Source: a bacterium
GTDB lineage: Bacteria > Acidobacteriota > Thermoanaerobaculia > Multivoradales > J023
Direction of reading: 5' to 3'
Assembly (NCBI GenBank): GCA_024226315.1
Contig: JAAELT010000312.1
Span: 1 to 43,209 of the forward strand
DNA length: 43,209 bases
Under the pieces are notes generated by a model. The model searched no databases. It saw only the letters and a list, made by a program, of their open reading frames with translations, and was not told the origin of the DNA. Shown here in pieces: positions 31,385 to 40,262 of this stretch (position 1 is its first letter; the number at the start of each line of letters is the position of its first letter). A program made the translations under genes and the position numbers.

Positions 31385-33117
31385 TCGAGCCCAGCGCACG
31401 AAACCACTTCCTGATCCTGGCTCTCGCTGCCGCCCTGCTGGCGATCGTGCCGGCTCACGGACTCCTGGCACAGGCAGGAGACGAGCTGGCCGAGCTCGAG
31501 CGCATGGCGGAAGACAGCTTCGCCGAAGACGATCTAGAGACCGCCATCGCGCTCTACCGCCAAGTCGCCGACCGCATGCCCGCGCTGGAAGAGAAAACCC
31601 GCATCCGAATGACGGTCGCCTATCTCGAGCATCTCGACGGGCGTGCCAGCGCCTCCCTGTCGACCGTGACCGCGGCCCTGGTGGCGAACCCGCGCACCAC
31701 CTTCCAGCCCGAGCTCTACGACGACAGCTTCCGCGAGGTCTTCTACGAGGGCCAGAAACGGGCGGTCGTGCAGCGGGAGAACCTCGCCGAGGAAGCCATC
31801 GGGCGGGGCAACGAGCAGCTCGGAAAGCGCGACTACCCCGCCGCCCGCCAGCACTTCGAGGCCGCCCTCTCCTACCGCCCGGGCCATCCGACCGCGCTCT
31901 ACAACCTGGCGCTCGTCTACCTCTACGAGAAACGCCCGGAAGAGGCCGAAGCCGGATTTCAGAAGCTGCTCGCCCTGGGCGACGCCGTGGATCCTAAGAT
32001 CCGCTCGCTGGGGATGACCAACCTGGGCTATCTCTACCAGAGGCGAGGGCAGGATCTCGAGGCGGAAGAAGTGCTTCAGCAGGCCGTGGCGCTCGACCCG
32101 GGAAACGCCCGGGCGTGGTCGATACTCGGCGCCTCCAGGCGCCAGATGGGCAAGCTGTCCGCTGCCGCCGACGCGCACCGCCGGGCCTACGAGCTCTCGC
32201 CCGGCGACCCGCAGGCGATGAGCCACCTGGCCGTGGCCTACATCGACGCCGAGCGCTGGGACGATGCCGTGGCGCTGCTCGAGAAGGCCACCGCCGCCGA
32301 CCCCGAGCGTCCGAGTCTGTGGCTGCACCTCGGTCTGGCGCGGCTCGGTCGCGGCAACTCCACCGGCGCGGTCGCCGCCTTCGAGGCCGCGATCCGGCTC
32401 GATCCGGCCAACTCCGGCGGCCAGGCAGCCAACGCGACGATGCAGCTGGCCGGTCACTACTACCAGTCGCGGCAATACCAACAGGCTCTGCAGCAGGCCG
32501 ATCGGGCGCTCGGCTGGGACTCGGGCCTGGTCAACGCCCACATCTACCAGGGCCTGGCGAAGGAGTCCCTGGGCGACCTCACCGGTGCCCGCGAGAGCCT
32601 CGAGGAGGCCCTGCGCCTGGATCCGGCGCGCGCCGCCACCCACAACAACCTGGGCAGCGTCTACTACCAGCTCGGGCTCTACGACCAGGCCGAGGAATCC
32701 CTGAAGCAGGCCCTGTCGATGCAGCCCGACTTCCCGGACGCGCGAGCGAACCTCGATGCGGTGCAACAGGCCCGAAGCCGCCCGCGTCAGGCAGCTCCCC
32801 CGCCCAGCAGCAAGGGCAGATCCAACGGCAAGACCGCGCCGCCCACCAGAGGCCCCCGCCTGCGCATCCGCTTCGCAGACATCGACTACGCGGCCCTGGG
32901 TCTGAAAGGCGCGATGGTCGAGCGCGTCGAGCCCGGCGGCCCCGCCAGCCGCGCCGGCCTGCAGAAGAACGACCTGATCCTCAAGGCCGACGGCCGCGAC
33001 GTCACCGACGCCGACGCGCTCAGGCGCTACGTCGCCTCCAAGAGGACCGGCAGCACCGTGACCCTGAGCCTGCTGCGCGCCAACGTTCCCATGCGCGTCG
33101 ACGTGCGGCTGAACTGA
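31381..33117 (+). CDS. Exported TPR protein with C-terminal PDZ domain
   Basis: A 578-residue protein: signal peptide (FLILALAAALLAIVPAHGLLAQ), an N-terminal helical region, about eight TPR units between 135 and 465 (for example AARQHFEAALSYRPGHPTALYNLALVY-type units), a Lys/Pro-rich linker, and a PDZ domain (about 492-576) with ALGLKGAMVERVEPGGPASRAGL and LKADGRDVTDADALRRYV. PDZ domains bind C-terminal peptides, and TPRs bind proteins; together they suggest an envelope scaffold or chaperone. It is translationally coupled to the transmembrane kinase (ATGA), so it may be part of the kinase's sensory complex (inference). No protease residues are present. Confidence 0.88.
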   Translation: MIEPSARNHFLILALAAALLAIVPAHGLLAQAGDELAELERMAEDSFAEDDLETAIALYRQVADRMPALEEKTRIRMTVAYLEHLDGRASASLSTVTAALVANPRTTFQPELYDDSFREVFYEGQKRAVVQRENLAEEAIGRGNEQLGKRDYPAARQHFEAALSYRPGHPTALYNLALVYLYEKRPEEAEAGFQKLLALGDAVDPKIRSLGMTNLGYLYQRRGQDLEAEEVLQQAVALDPGNARAWSILGASRRQMGKLSAAADAHRRAYELSPGDPQAMSHLAVAYIDAERWDDAVALLEKATAADPERPSLWLHLGLARLGRGNSTGAVAAFEAAIRLDPANSGGQAANATMQLAGHYYQSRQYQQALQQADRALGWDSGLVNAHIYQGLAKESLGDLTGARESLEEALRLDPARAATHNNLGSVYYQLGLYDQAEESLKQALSMQPDFPDARANLDAVQQARSRPRQAAPPPSSKGRSNGKTAPPTRGPRLRIRFADIDYAALGLKGAMVERVEPGGPASRAGLQKNDLILKADGRDVTDADALRRYVASKRTGSTVTLSLLRANVPMRVDVRLN

Positions 33118-33170
33118 GCGGCCTTCGAGCCGGCGGATCGACCAGACCAGCAGCGCCAGGACGACTCGAC

Positions 33171-34760
33171 GTGAAGCGGTTCGCGACTTGGATGCCCATC
33201 GTCGCCGCGGTGATCCTCGGCGCGCTGCTTCGTGGCTGGCAGCTCGATCAGCAGTTCCTGGTCGACGACGAATGGCATTCCCTGTACCGCGACTTCCGAC
33301 TCTCGTACTGGATCCCGACCGAGATCTACCTGGTGGCCGAGGCCACGATCGGGTTGTCCGACCGGATGATCCACGGCTTCTTCTTCGGTTTCGGAGCCCT
33401 TCTGACCGTGGTGCTGCCGTTGGCGGCGCGCCGAGTCGTCGGGGGACGGGCGGCGGCCGTCTACGCCTGGCTGCTGGCGCTGTCTCCGCTGCTGGTCTAC
33501 TACAGTCGCTTCGCGCGACCGTATGCCGCCGCGCTGTTGTTCTCGGTGGCGGCGGTGGCGTGCTTCCTCGAATGGTGGCGGACGCGGCGAGGGGTCCTGG
33601 CAGCAGCCTACCTGGTGACGGCGACCGGAGCCCTCGCGATGCATCCGCTGATGGCGCCGTTCGTCTTCTCGCCTTTCGTGCCGCGGCTGGCGGCGCTCGT
33701 CACCAGCCGCGAGCGGTGGCGCGAGGATCTGAGAAGGCTGGTGTCGATCGGCATCTGGGTTCCGTTGTGCGCCGCGGCGGCGGTGGCGCCCCTGTTCTAC
33801 GCCCCCGAGCTTGCCGCCAGCACCGCCGGAGAGTCGGCCCGCGATCCCGCGATGCTGATCGAGCTCTTCGAAATCTTCACCGGGACGTCCGGGCTGGCGA
33901 GCCTGCTGATGGCGGTCCTCGTCGGTGCCGGGCTACGGTCGATGCTGGGCAGCGCCCCGGCGCTGTGCCGCAATCTCCTGCTCGCCTCGGTCCTGCAAAT
34001 CGGTACCATCTTCGCGCTGTCACCCGGCGGCGCATCCTCGGCTTTCATCTTCGCCCGGTACACGATCCCGGTGCAGGCGTTCGTGCTGCTGCTCTCGGCG
34101 ATTGGCATCACGAGGTTGGCGGAGTGGCTCGCGGCGCGCCTCGCGGACGCCCGGGCAGCCGCCTGGATCGGCGTGCTGGTGCCTGGGATCGTCGTGGCGG
34201 GCGTCTTCGTCACCGGTCCTCTGTGGGGTTTCTTCCGCTATCCCGACAGCTGGATGAACGCCGAGTTGCACCTGAGGCTCACGAGGATGGAGAGCCAGTA
34301 TCGCCAATCGGTCCACGACGTCTCGGCTTTCTACCGGCAACTGGGGAATACCGAGCCCGGCAGCCTGACCCTGATCGAGGCTCCCTGGTACCTGGAGACG
34401 CACAGGAATCCCTATCCGCTCTATCAGAGCGTCCATCGCCAGCACGTGCTGATCGGAAACCCCGGCGCGGGCTTCGACCTGTTGTGGCAGCCGGCGGAGC
34501 GCCACCTGAAGAGCCGCCGTTTCGTGTCGCTGGCCGATCCCGTGGAGCTGCGGACACGAGCCGACTTCCTGGTGATCCACAAAGATCTCGCAGCGGAGAT
34601 GACGCCGCTGATCCCCAGCCCCGCCTTCGAGCTGCAGCCGCCGTGGGACGGCGAGATCGACAGGTGGATCCGCACCGCGCGGGACGCCTTCGGCGAGCCG
34701 TTCTTCGAAGACGGGGGGCTGGCGGTCTTTCGCCTCTCCGAGCCACCGCCCGCCCCGTGA
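33171..34760 (+). CDS. GT-C/PMT-like membrane glycosyltransferase
   Basis: A 529-residue polytopic membrane protein of ArnT/PMT/GT39-like layout. The first helix (MPIVAAVILGALLRGW) is followed by an outside loop with VDDEWHS (D32, D33, E34), the acidic motif expected for the catalytic or metal site of GT-C enzymes. A YYSRFARPYA segment follows, then further helices and a soluble C-terminal region. These enzymes use polyprenyl-phosphate sugars to decorate lipids or proteins outside the cytoplasm. GTG 33171 is chosen; ATG 33192 is an alternative that removes seven residues. Everything upstream in the same frame overlaps the TPR-PDZ gene. It may act on proteins of the kinase/TPR-PDZ operon or be unrelated. 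Confidence 0.8.
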   Translation: MKRFATWMPIVAAVILGALLRGWQLDQQFLVDDEWHSLYRDFRLSYWIPTEIYLVAEATIGLSDRMIHGFFFGFGALLTVVLPLAARRVVGGRAAAVYAWLLALSPLLVYYSRFARPYAAALLFSVAAVACFLEWWRTRRGVLAAAYLVTATGALAMHPLMAPFVFSPFVPRLAALVTSRERWREDLRRLVSIGIWVPLCAAAAVAPLFYAPELAASTAGESARDPAMLIELFEIFTGTSGLASLLMAVLVGAGLRSMLGSAPALCRNLLLASVLQIGTIFALSPGGASSAFIFARYTIPVQAFVLLLSAIGITRLAEWLAARLADARAAAWIGVLVPGIVVAGVFVTGPLWGFFRYPDSWMNAELHLRLTRMESQYRQSVHDVSAFYRQLGNTEPGSLTLIEAPWYLETHRNPYPLYQSVHRQHVLIGNPGAGFDLLWQPAERHLKSRRFVSLADPVELRTRADFLVIHKDLAAEMTPLIPSPAFELQPPWDGEIDRWIRTARDAFGEPFFEDGGLAVFRLSEPPPAP

Positions 34761-34780
34761 ACCATTTCGGCGACATGACG

Positions 34781-34786
34781 TATACT
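34781..34786 (+). promoter_or_regulatory. -10 element of a probably leaderless transcript
   Basis: TATACT ends eight bases before the ATG at 34795, so transcription should start within about two bases of the start codon. No Shine-Dalgarno is present. No strong -35 hexamer is seen. Confidence 0.5.
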
Positions 34787-34794
34787 CGAACGCG

Positions 34795-35142
34795 ATGAAT
34801 GTCCGGCTCTCCAGCATCTGGCTGTCCAAGACCTGCGCTCTCGTACTGTGCCTGGCAATGATGCCGGGCGCGATCGAGCTGGTGGAGAACGCCGCCCATC
34901 TGGTGAACGAAGGTCACCTGGCGCACGCTGCGGGCGACGGCGACCGGCACGAGCCGGCCGGTCCCGAGCACGGCTGCACGCCGATCTTCCACTTCTGCGG
35001 CTGCCACGCCAGCCTGACCTTCCTCGGCCCGCAGGGCGCGCCCGCGATCCATCTTCGCGCCGAGCTGTTCACGAGCTCGCTCACGCCGGATCCCCAGCTC
35101 GCCGGCTTCCGGCCTTCCGTCGATCGTCCTCCCCGAGTCTGA
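34795..35142 (+). CDS. Small exported His/Cys-rich protein upstream of metal-efflux remnants
   Basis: A 115-residue protein with an N-terminal hydrophobic segment (TCALVLCLAMMPGAIELV). A His/Cys-rich centre (HLVNEGHLAHAAGDGDRHE, then HGCTPIFHFCGCHAS) should bind soft metal ions. Proteins of this kind often precede czc/cus-type efflux genes, and here the adaptor and pump remnants follow directly. It is itself intact, so it may be the only functional survivor of the operon. It may bind Cu, Zn, Cd or Co in the periplasm; the metal cannot be told. No named family is assigned. Confidence 0.7.
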   Translation: MNVRLSSIWLSKTCALVLCLAMMPGAIELVENAAHLVNEGHLAHAAGDGDRHEPAGPEHGCTPIFHFCGCHASLTFLGPQGAPAIHLRAELFTSSLTPDPQLAGFRPSVDRPPRV

Positions 35143-35636
35143 CGCCGAGCCCTTCGTTGCCGGATCGGTGCCCCCGCGCGCACCGATCGCATCGGCGGCA
35201 CGGATCGAGATCCGCACCGCGCCGGTCACCGAGCGCGTCCTGGCGGCGGAGCTCCGGACCACCGGCCAGGTGGACTTCGGTGCGCGCGCGACTCGACGTG
35301 GCGAAACCCGAGGGCAAGCTGCGCCCGGGGATGTTCGTCGAGGTGGAGCTCGCCGATCCCCACGTGCGCGAAGGTGCGCGGGCCACCAGCCTGGTGGTGC
35401 CCGAGGGCGCGCTGGTGCGCGACGGCGACGACCTCTTCGTATTCGTCGCCGCGGGCGAGCGGCGCTTCGAGCGCCGCGACGTCCGGGCCGGACGCAAGGC
35501 CGGCGGCGACGTCGAAATCCTCCCGGAACAGGGCTCCGAGGGTATCGCACCGGGCGACGCCGTGGTGGTCGAGGGAGCTTTCCTGCTCAAGTCCGCGGCC
35601 GCCAGGGAATCGCTCGGCGGCGGCCACGATCACTGA
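35141..35636 (+). pseudogene. Heavy-metal RND efflux adaptor (CusB/CzcB type), internally deleted and frameshifted
   Basis: Two ends of a membrane-fusion (HlyD-like) adaptor are joined. The first (to about 35279, one frame) reads IEIRTAPVTERVLAAELRTTG, then QVDFG, the typical start of the adaptor core. The second (from GTG at 35280, another frame) reads VRARLDVAKPEGKLRPGMFV, then EVEL, and continues to the His-rich end ESLGGGHDH. The middle, which should hold the barrel-sandwich, alpha-hairpin and most of the beta-barrel (roughly 200 residues), is absent, and the join changes frame. No intact start is seen for the first part. The sequence is otherwise uncorrupted, so the loss looks like one clean deletion. 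Confidence 0.85.
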
Positions 35637-35648
35637 GGAGTCACGATC

Positions 35649-37093
<1,445 letters not shown>

Positions 37094-37156
37094 GCCGGCG
37101 AGGCGGAGGAACAGGCGCGGTCAGCCAGATCCCGACATCGGATAAGGTAGCTCACC

Positions 37157-37849
37157 ATGAGACCAAGGCGCCCCGCGAACATGCCGGAGTACGCCGAGCT
37201 TTGCCTCGACGCTCTTTCCGCGCGGGGACTGGGGCACAAGCTGTCGCTGGGCGGCGCCTTCGGCCTGCTCCACTACCTCGACTATCGACGGACGCACCAC
37301 GTCGACGCGTGGTGGCACTCCGAGGCATCGGGCTCGGATCGGGTGGAAGTGATCGCGGTCGTCCGACAAGCTCTCGAAACAGAAGGAGAGGTGAGGACCA
37401 GATCCTGGGGCGAGGTCGTGTCGATCGAGCTGCTCCACGGCAAGAAGAAGGTCTTCAGTTTTCAAATCGCCGCGCGCTCAGCCCAACTGGAGCCCTCTCG
37501 ATCGTCCCCCTGGGCCGACGTGCTCCTCGACAGCTTCGACGACCTGGTCGCCAACAAGATGGTCGCGCTGGTCGAGCGCGGCGCGCCGCGGGACTTCCGC
37601 GACGTCTTCACGGTGTGTCAGACTGGGCTGGCCACTCCCGAGGAATGCTGGCGCCTCTGGCGGCGCCGGCAGCGCCTGGCGGGAGTCTCGACGGACGAAC
37701 AGCGGGCGAGGCTGGCGATCGAGACACATCTGTCGCGGATCGTCCAGCATCGGCCGTTGGAGAACATCGCCGACGCAGAGGAACGCGAAGCCGCTCAGCG
37801 AGCGCGCCGATGGTACCGAACGGAGCTTCTCGATGCCCTCGTGGATTGA
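37157..37849 (+). CDS. AbiEii/AbiGii-type nucleotidyltransferase-like protein
   Basis: A 230-residue protein with the overall pattern of the AbiEii/AbiGii toxin nucleotidyltransferase family: LGGAFGLLHYLDYRRTHHVD (Gly-Gly turn at 32-33), a central strand region, and DDLVANKMVALVERGAPRDF near 130, the characteristic second block. In the catalytic site the usual [ST]-x-D-[IV]-D reads THHVD, so one acidic residue is His48. Activity may be reduced or changed. The family includes toxins of phage-defence toxin-antitoxin pairs. It overlaps the next gene by 17 bases, so the two form an operon. A weak AAGG lies upstream of ATG 37157. Confidence 0.75.
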   Translation: MRPRRPANMPEYAELCLDALSARGLGHKLSLGGAFGLLHYLDYRRTHHVDAWWHSEASGSDRVEVIAVVRQALETEGEVRTRSWGEVVSIELLHGKKKVFSFQIAARSAQLEPSRSSPWADVLLDSFDDLVANKMVALVERGAPRDFRDVFTVCQTGLATPEECWRLWRRRQRLAGVSTDEQRARLAIETHLSRIVQHRPLENIADAEEREAAQRARRWYRTELLDALVD

Positions 37850-38138
37850 CGGGTCGATCTACCCCGACACGGAGGTCCCTGACGCGGTCGAGACGCTCGG
37901 TGATCGCGTCGACTTCCTGGCCAGGCTGTGCGCGGCGTGGGACTTCGGCGTGCTGCCGGAGCCGGAGACAGTGGACGAGATCCGCGGCGACGGCTGGCGA
38001 GAAGCCGTCGACGCCTGCCGGCTCTTGACGTCACCCTCATACCACCTCCTGCGTGACTGGCACCGTCTACCGGTGCAGCCCTACCTCGGCCAGGAGCTGC
38101 CCTACATCCGCGACGACCCGAACCTGGCCTTCATCTGA
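37833..38138 (+). CDS. Partner protein of the nucleotidyltransferase (unknown family)
   Basis: A 101-residue acidic protein (DTEVPDAVETLGDRVDFLARL near the start, WHRLPVQPYLGQELPYIRDD near the end). Its start overlaps the last 17 bases of the AbiEii-like gene in another frame, implying coupled translation. No family is recognised. By position it could be an antitoxin or regulator, although in described AbiE systems the antitoxin gene comes first and has a DNA-binding domain; none is seen here. Confidence 0.65.
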   Translation: MPSWIDGSIYPDTEVPDAVETLGDRVDFLARLCAAWDFGVLPEPETVDEIRGDGWREAVDACRLLTSPSYHLLRDWHRLPVQPYLGQELPYIRDDPNLAFI

Positions 38139-38151
38139 CTCCCTCGCTCGA

Positions 38152-38502
38152 TCAAGAGGGGCCCTGGCGATCGAGATGGAGGATCCGCGGTGGCCCCGTC
38201 TTGACGGCGACATGCTCGTAGATGCGGGCGAACGCGCCGAGCTCGCGTAGAGCCTCCAGGCTGTCCGTGTGCGTGCGCTCACTCGCCGTCGCGTAGGCAC
38301 GGATGACGGCGATCAGCGCCAGTACCAGGCCGAGCTCGGCGCAGGCTTCCAGTGCGCACGGGTCGCAGATCGGCTCCTCGCCACGGTAGGCGACCGGACC
38401 GTTGCCGGTATCGCGACTGCCACAGGCCGCGCATCGCCCCCCCGGACTGAGGACGAACCGGATGCTGTACGCCGATTTCCGCGCTTCCTTCTCTCCTGCC
38501 AC
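38152..38502 (-). CDS. Small protein with two CxxC pairs (zinc-ribbon-like)
   Basis: A 116-residue protein from GTG 38502. CAAC near residue 24 and CDPC near residue 46 form a four-Cys, zinc-ribbon-like unit (GGRCAACGSRDTGNGPVAYR between), followed by a helical region (LGLVLALIAVIRAYATA) and a basic C-terminus. GTG 38502 is preceded by GGGAGGAAGCG, a strong Shine-Dalgarno at proper spacing. It lies head-to-head with the HTH-TPR gene and shares its control region. No family is recognised; a DNA- or RNA-binding role is possible. Confidence 0.6.
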   Translation of the reverse strand: MAGEKEARKSAYSIRFVLSPGGRCAACGSRDTGNGPVAYRGEEPICDPCALEACAELGLVLALIAVIRAYATASERTHTDSLEALRELGAFARIYEHVAVKTGPPRILHLDRQGPS

Positions 38503-38581
38503 CGCTTCCTCCCTTCAGAGTCGACCGCCCGGGCCGCCGCCCGGCCGCGCCCTCTCTCGGTAGTTCTCAACCTCTCTTCGT

Positions 38582-38633
38582 TTGTTTCCACCCGTACTGT
38601 CTGGTAGAAAAAGAGACGTTACGCTCAACGTCT
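38582..38633 (+). promoter_or_regulatory. Promoter with perfect dyad (candidate autoregulatory operator)
   Basis: TTGTTT (38582-38587) and TAGAAA (38605-38610) are 17 bases apart, a plausible -35/-10 pair toward the HTH-TPR gene. Just downstream AGACGTT (38614-38620) and AACGTCT (38627-38633) are a perfect 7-bp inverted repeat with a 6-base spacer. The spacing suits a dimeric HTH protein, for which the gene product at 38671 is the natural candidate; a short hairpin in the leader is the alternative. Confidence 0.5.
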
Positions 38634-38670
38634 TTGACCAGCTCCGTGAAGGCCATCAGAGTCCCTGCAT

Positions 38671-39915
38671 ATGGGTGGACCGAAGGAAACGCCAGCCCGG
38701 CTCTACGCCAACGCAACGATGAAGCGCGTCCATGACGCGCTGAAGCCGCTGCTGGTAGCCGCCGGGGTCCGCGGCGTCGAGCGCCAGATCGGCAGGCCGC
38801 GCCGCTTCTTCCAGAAGTCCAGGGAACGGGATGCGTTGCGCCTGTCGGACTACCTGGCGACCTGCGCGACGCTCGACCGGGAGCCCGCCGACCTGCTGGC
38901 GAAGGCTCTCGAAGGACGGGTCGAGGCCGAGATCCGCCGGCCACGCATCGTGACGAGCGCCCGCGAGCGGCTCGGGAGCCCCGGCCCCGGGCTTGGCGCC
39001 GAGCGCCTCGCCGAGCTGGACGCGGCTCTCCAGGAAGAGCCGAAGAAGACGCGCGCGGCGCTCGCGCGCGAGCTCGAGCGGGCGAGCCGCGAGGAAGTGC
39101 CGCGGCTGCTGGGATTCTACGGCTCGTGCCTACGGGTCGAGGCGGACCTCGGCCGCGCCGAGCTGGTGCTCCGGGCGGCCCTGGACATGGCGCGGGGGCC
39201 GGGCCTGGCGCCGGCCGAGCCCGATCTCCTGATCCGGCTGGCGTACGTGGCGCTGGAGCAGCAGCGCCTGGACCTGGCCCTGAGGCACGCGATGGAGGCG
39301 ACGCTGGCCTACGGCCGCCTGGAGGACCGCGAGGGCGAGGGCCGAGGCTACCTGACTATCGGCATGTTCAGGTATTACTCCCGCGACTATCGACGGGCCT
39401 TGCGGAATCTAGAAGCTTCGATCGATCGAGTCCAAGCACCGAAACAACTCTTCTCGGCCCACCAAGGAGCTGGTCTCTGCTGGCTGGCGCTGGGCCGAAC
39501 AGAGGAGGCTCGTTCGGCAGCGGCGAAAGCCCGTGAGCTGGTCTCAGCGGTGCCTTCGTGGCTTGCCGGCAAACTCGACTGGCTCGAGAGTCGCCTAGCC
39601 GAGGGCAGCGCGGCGCTCGACCGCTTGGCCGAGGCACGCTCTGGCCTGGGTCCGGATCGGCCGGCGGATTGTGCTCTTGTAACGATCCAGCTCATTGACG
39701 AAGCCCTGGCGGTAGGGAGATACGACCTGGCTGAGCGCGAGGCCACGGGTCTGTGCGCGTTGATCGACCGCACCTCGAGCCCGCGCATCGAGGCCGCGAT
39801 CCTGCATCTCATCCGCCATCGTTCCCGACTGGGCCCAGACCTGGTGGCCAGAGTCCGCGGAGCCATGGAACGCGCGCGCGACCGGCGCCTCGCGCAGATG
39901 GCCAGCTCGGAATGA
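38671..39915 (+). CDS. XRE-like HTH + TPR regulator (RRNPP-like architecture)
   Basis: A 414-residue cytoplasmic protein. Residues 20-82 fit an XRE/HTH_3 pattern: L-x-x-L-L-x-x-A-G (LKPLLVAAGV), IGRPRRFF at the recognition-helix position, then LRLSDYLATCATLDREPADL, the usual last helices. The rest is helical with TPR-like pairs, for example DLLIRLAYVALEQQRLDLAL and GRGYLTIGMFRYYSRDYRRA. An N-terminal HTH with C-terminal TPRs is the plan of RRNPP regulators (PlcR, PrgX, NprR), which bind small peptides. The gene converges on two duplicated 19-codon peptide genes. ATG 38671 is the likely start. Assignment to the RRNPP group is inference from architecture, not from sequence identity. Confidence 0.72.
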   Translation: MGGPKETPARLYANATMKRVHDALKPLLVAAGVRGVERQIGRPRRFFQKSRERDALRLSDYLATCATLDREPADLLAKALEGRVEAEIRRPRIVTSARERLGSPGPGLGAERLAELDAALQEEPKKTRAALARELERASREEVPRLLGFYGSCLRVEADLGRAELVLRAALDMARGPGLAPAEPDLLIRLAYVALEQQRLDLALRHAMEATLAYGRLEDREGEGRGYLTIGMFRYYSRDYRRALRNLEASIDRVQAPKQLFSAHQGAGLCWLALGRTEEARSAAAKARELVSAVPSWLAGKLDWLESRLAEGSAALDRLAEARSGLGPDRPADCALVTIQLIDEALAVGRYDLAEREATGLCALIDRTSSPRIEAAILHLIRHRSRLGPDLVARVRGAMERARDRRLAQMASSE

Positions 39916-39926
39916 GCGCCAAAGGC

Positions 39927-39954
39927 GGAAGCCCCGCCCGGGGGCGGGGCTTCC
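39927..39954. terminator. Bidirectional hairpin terminator, copy A
   Basis: GGAAGCCCCGCC and GGCGGGGCTTCC form a perfect 12-bp stem around a 4-base loop. It sits between the convergent ends of the HTH-TPR gene (39915) and peptide gene A (39965) and can serve both. No long U tract is present, but the stem is very GC-rich. Confidence 0.7.
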
Positions 39955-39964
39955 CGGGGGCGGG

Positions 39965-40024
39965 CTAGCCGTTCGGATCTGCGAACGGTCCGGAGCCGGC
40001 CACCACGTGGGTGCGTACTCGCAT
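39965..40024 (-). CDS. 19-residue peptide, copy A
   Basis: The predicted product is MRVRTHVVAGSGPFADPNG. ATG 40024 has GGAGG at 40036-40032 with a 7-base spacer, which is ideal, and the same site exists in copy B. The stop TAG is followed by a GC-rich hairpin. Copy B encodes MRVCTHVAAGSGPAADPNG, 16 of 19 identical. The V-R-T-x-V-x-A-G core resembles short repeated bacterial ORFs with V-[KR]-T-x-V-K-A-G segments that I recall, but this is memory and unverified. There is no hydrophobic export signal. It may be a signalling or regulatory peptide for the adjacent HTH-TPR protein (inference). A second frame starting at ATG 40038 overlaps and is less well supported. Confidence 0.6.
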   Translation of the reverse strand: MRVRTHVVAGSGPFADPNG

Positions 40025-40042
40025 CGCGCAACCTCCATGAAA

Positions 40043-40069
40043 CCGCGGCGCTCCATCGCGCCAAGGCGG
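40043..40069 (-). promoter_or_regulatory. Structured leader of peptide gene A
   Basis: Read on the minus strand, CCGC, CTT, GGCGC, a 6-base loop (GATGGA), GCGCC and GCGG follow in order. The two stems (CCGC/GCGG and GGCGC/GCGCC) are separated by a 3-base bulge, just upstream of the Shine-Dalgarno. The only change from copy B is in the loop. Confidence 0.55.
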
Positions 40070-40120
40070 CCCCTGGATGGTGACGGATGTGGCCGGTCTT
40101 GGCAGTGAACGCGCAAGGAC

Positions 40121-40148
40121 GGCAGCCCCGCCCGAAGGCGGGGCTGCC
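40121..40148. terminator. Hairpin terminator with UUCG tetraloop, copy B
   Basis: GGCAGCCCCGCC (40121-40132) and GGCGGGGCTGCC (40137-40148) form a perfect 12-bp stem. On the minus strand the loop is TTCG closed by C-G, the very stable UUCG tetraloop. Against copy A the third stem pair is C-G where copy A has A-T, a compensated change. Confidence 0.72.
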
Positions 40149-40157
40149 TGGGGGACG

Positions 40158-40217
40158 CTAGCCGTTCGGATCTGCGGCCGGACCGGAGCCGGCCGCCACG
40201 TGGGTACATACTCGCAT
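40158..40217 (-). CDS. 19-residue peptide, copy B
   Basis: The predicted product is MRVCTHVAAGSGPAADPNG. It has the same GGAGG-N7-ATG start as copy A (GGAGG at 40229-40225) and the same stop context. Six of 60 bases differ between copies, giving R/C, V/A and F/A changes and two silent ones, while ATG, stop and length are unchanged. It is upstream of copy A in transcription order, with its own terminator between them. No promoter is recognised beyond weak TTGC-type matches about 40-50 bases upstream of the leader. Confidence 0.6.
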   Translation of the reverse strand: MRVCTHVAAGSGPAADPNG

Positions 40218-40235
40218 CGCGCAACCTCCATGAGA

Positions 40236-40262
40236 CCGCGGCGCTCCATTGCGCCAAGGCGG
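40236..40262 (-). promoter_or_regulatory. Structured leader of peptide gene B
   Basis: Same two-stem, bulged hairpin as in copy A (CCGC/GCGG and GGCGC/GCGCC). The loop is AATGGA where copy A has GATGGA. Confidence 0.55.

Noticed and set aside
38671..40217. Classical exported RRNPP pheromone system (PapR/Phr-like)
   Set aside because: The peptides have no hydrophobic export signal and are on the opposite strand from the regulator. The narrower claim of an RRNPP-like architecture with adjacent peptides is kept.
39595..40257. Minus-strand 220-codon frame running through both peptide cassettes (MEVARCEY...-type)
   Set aside because: It extends antisense into the HTH-TPR gene and through the terminator hairpin. 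The better Shine-Dalgarno spacing and the stop just before the hairpin support the 19-codon frame instead.
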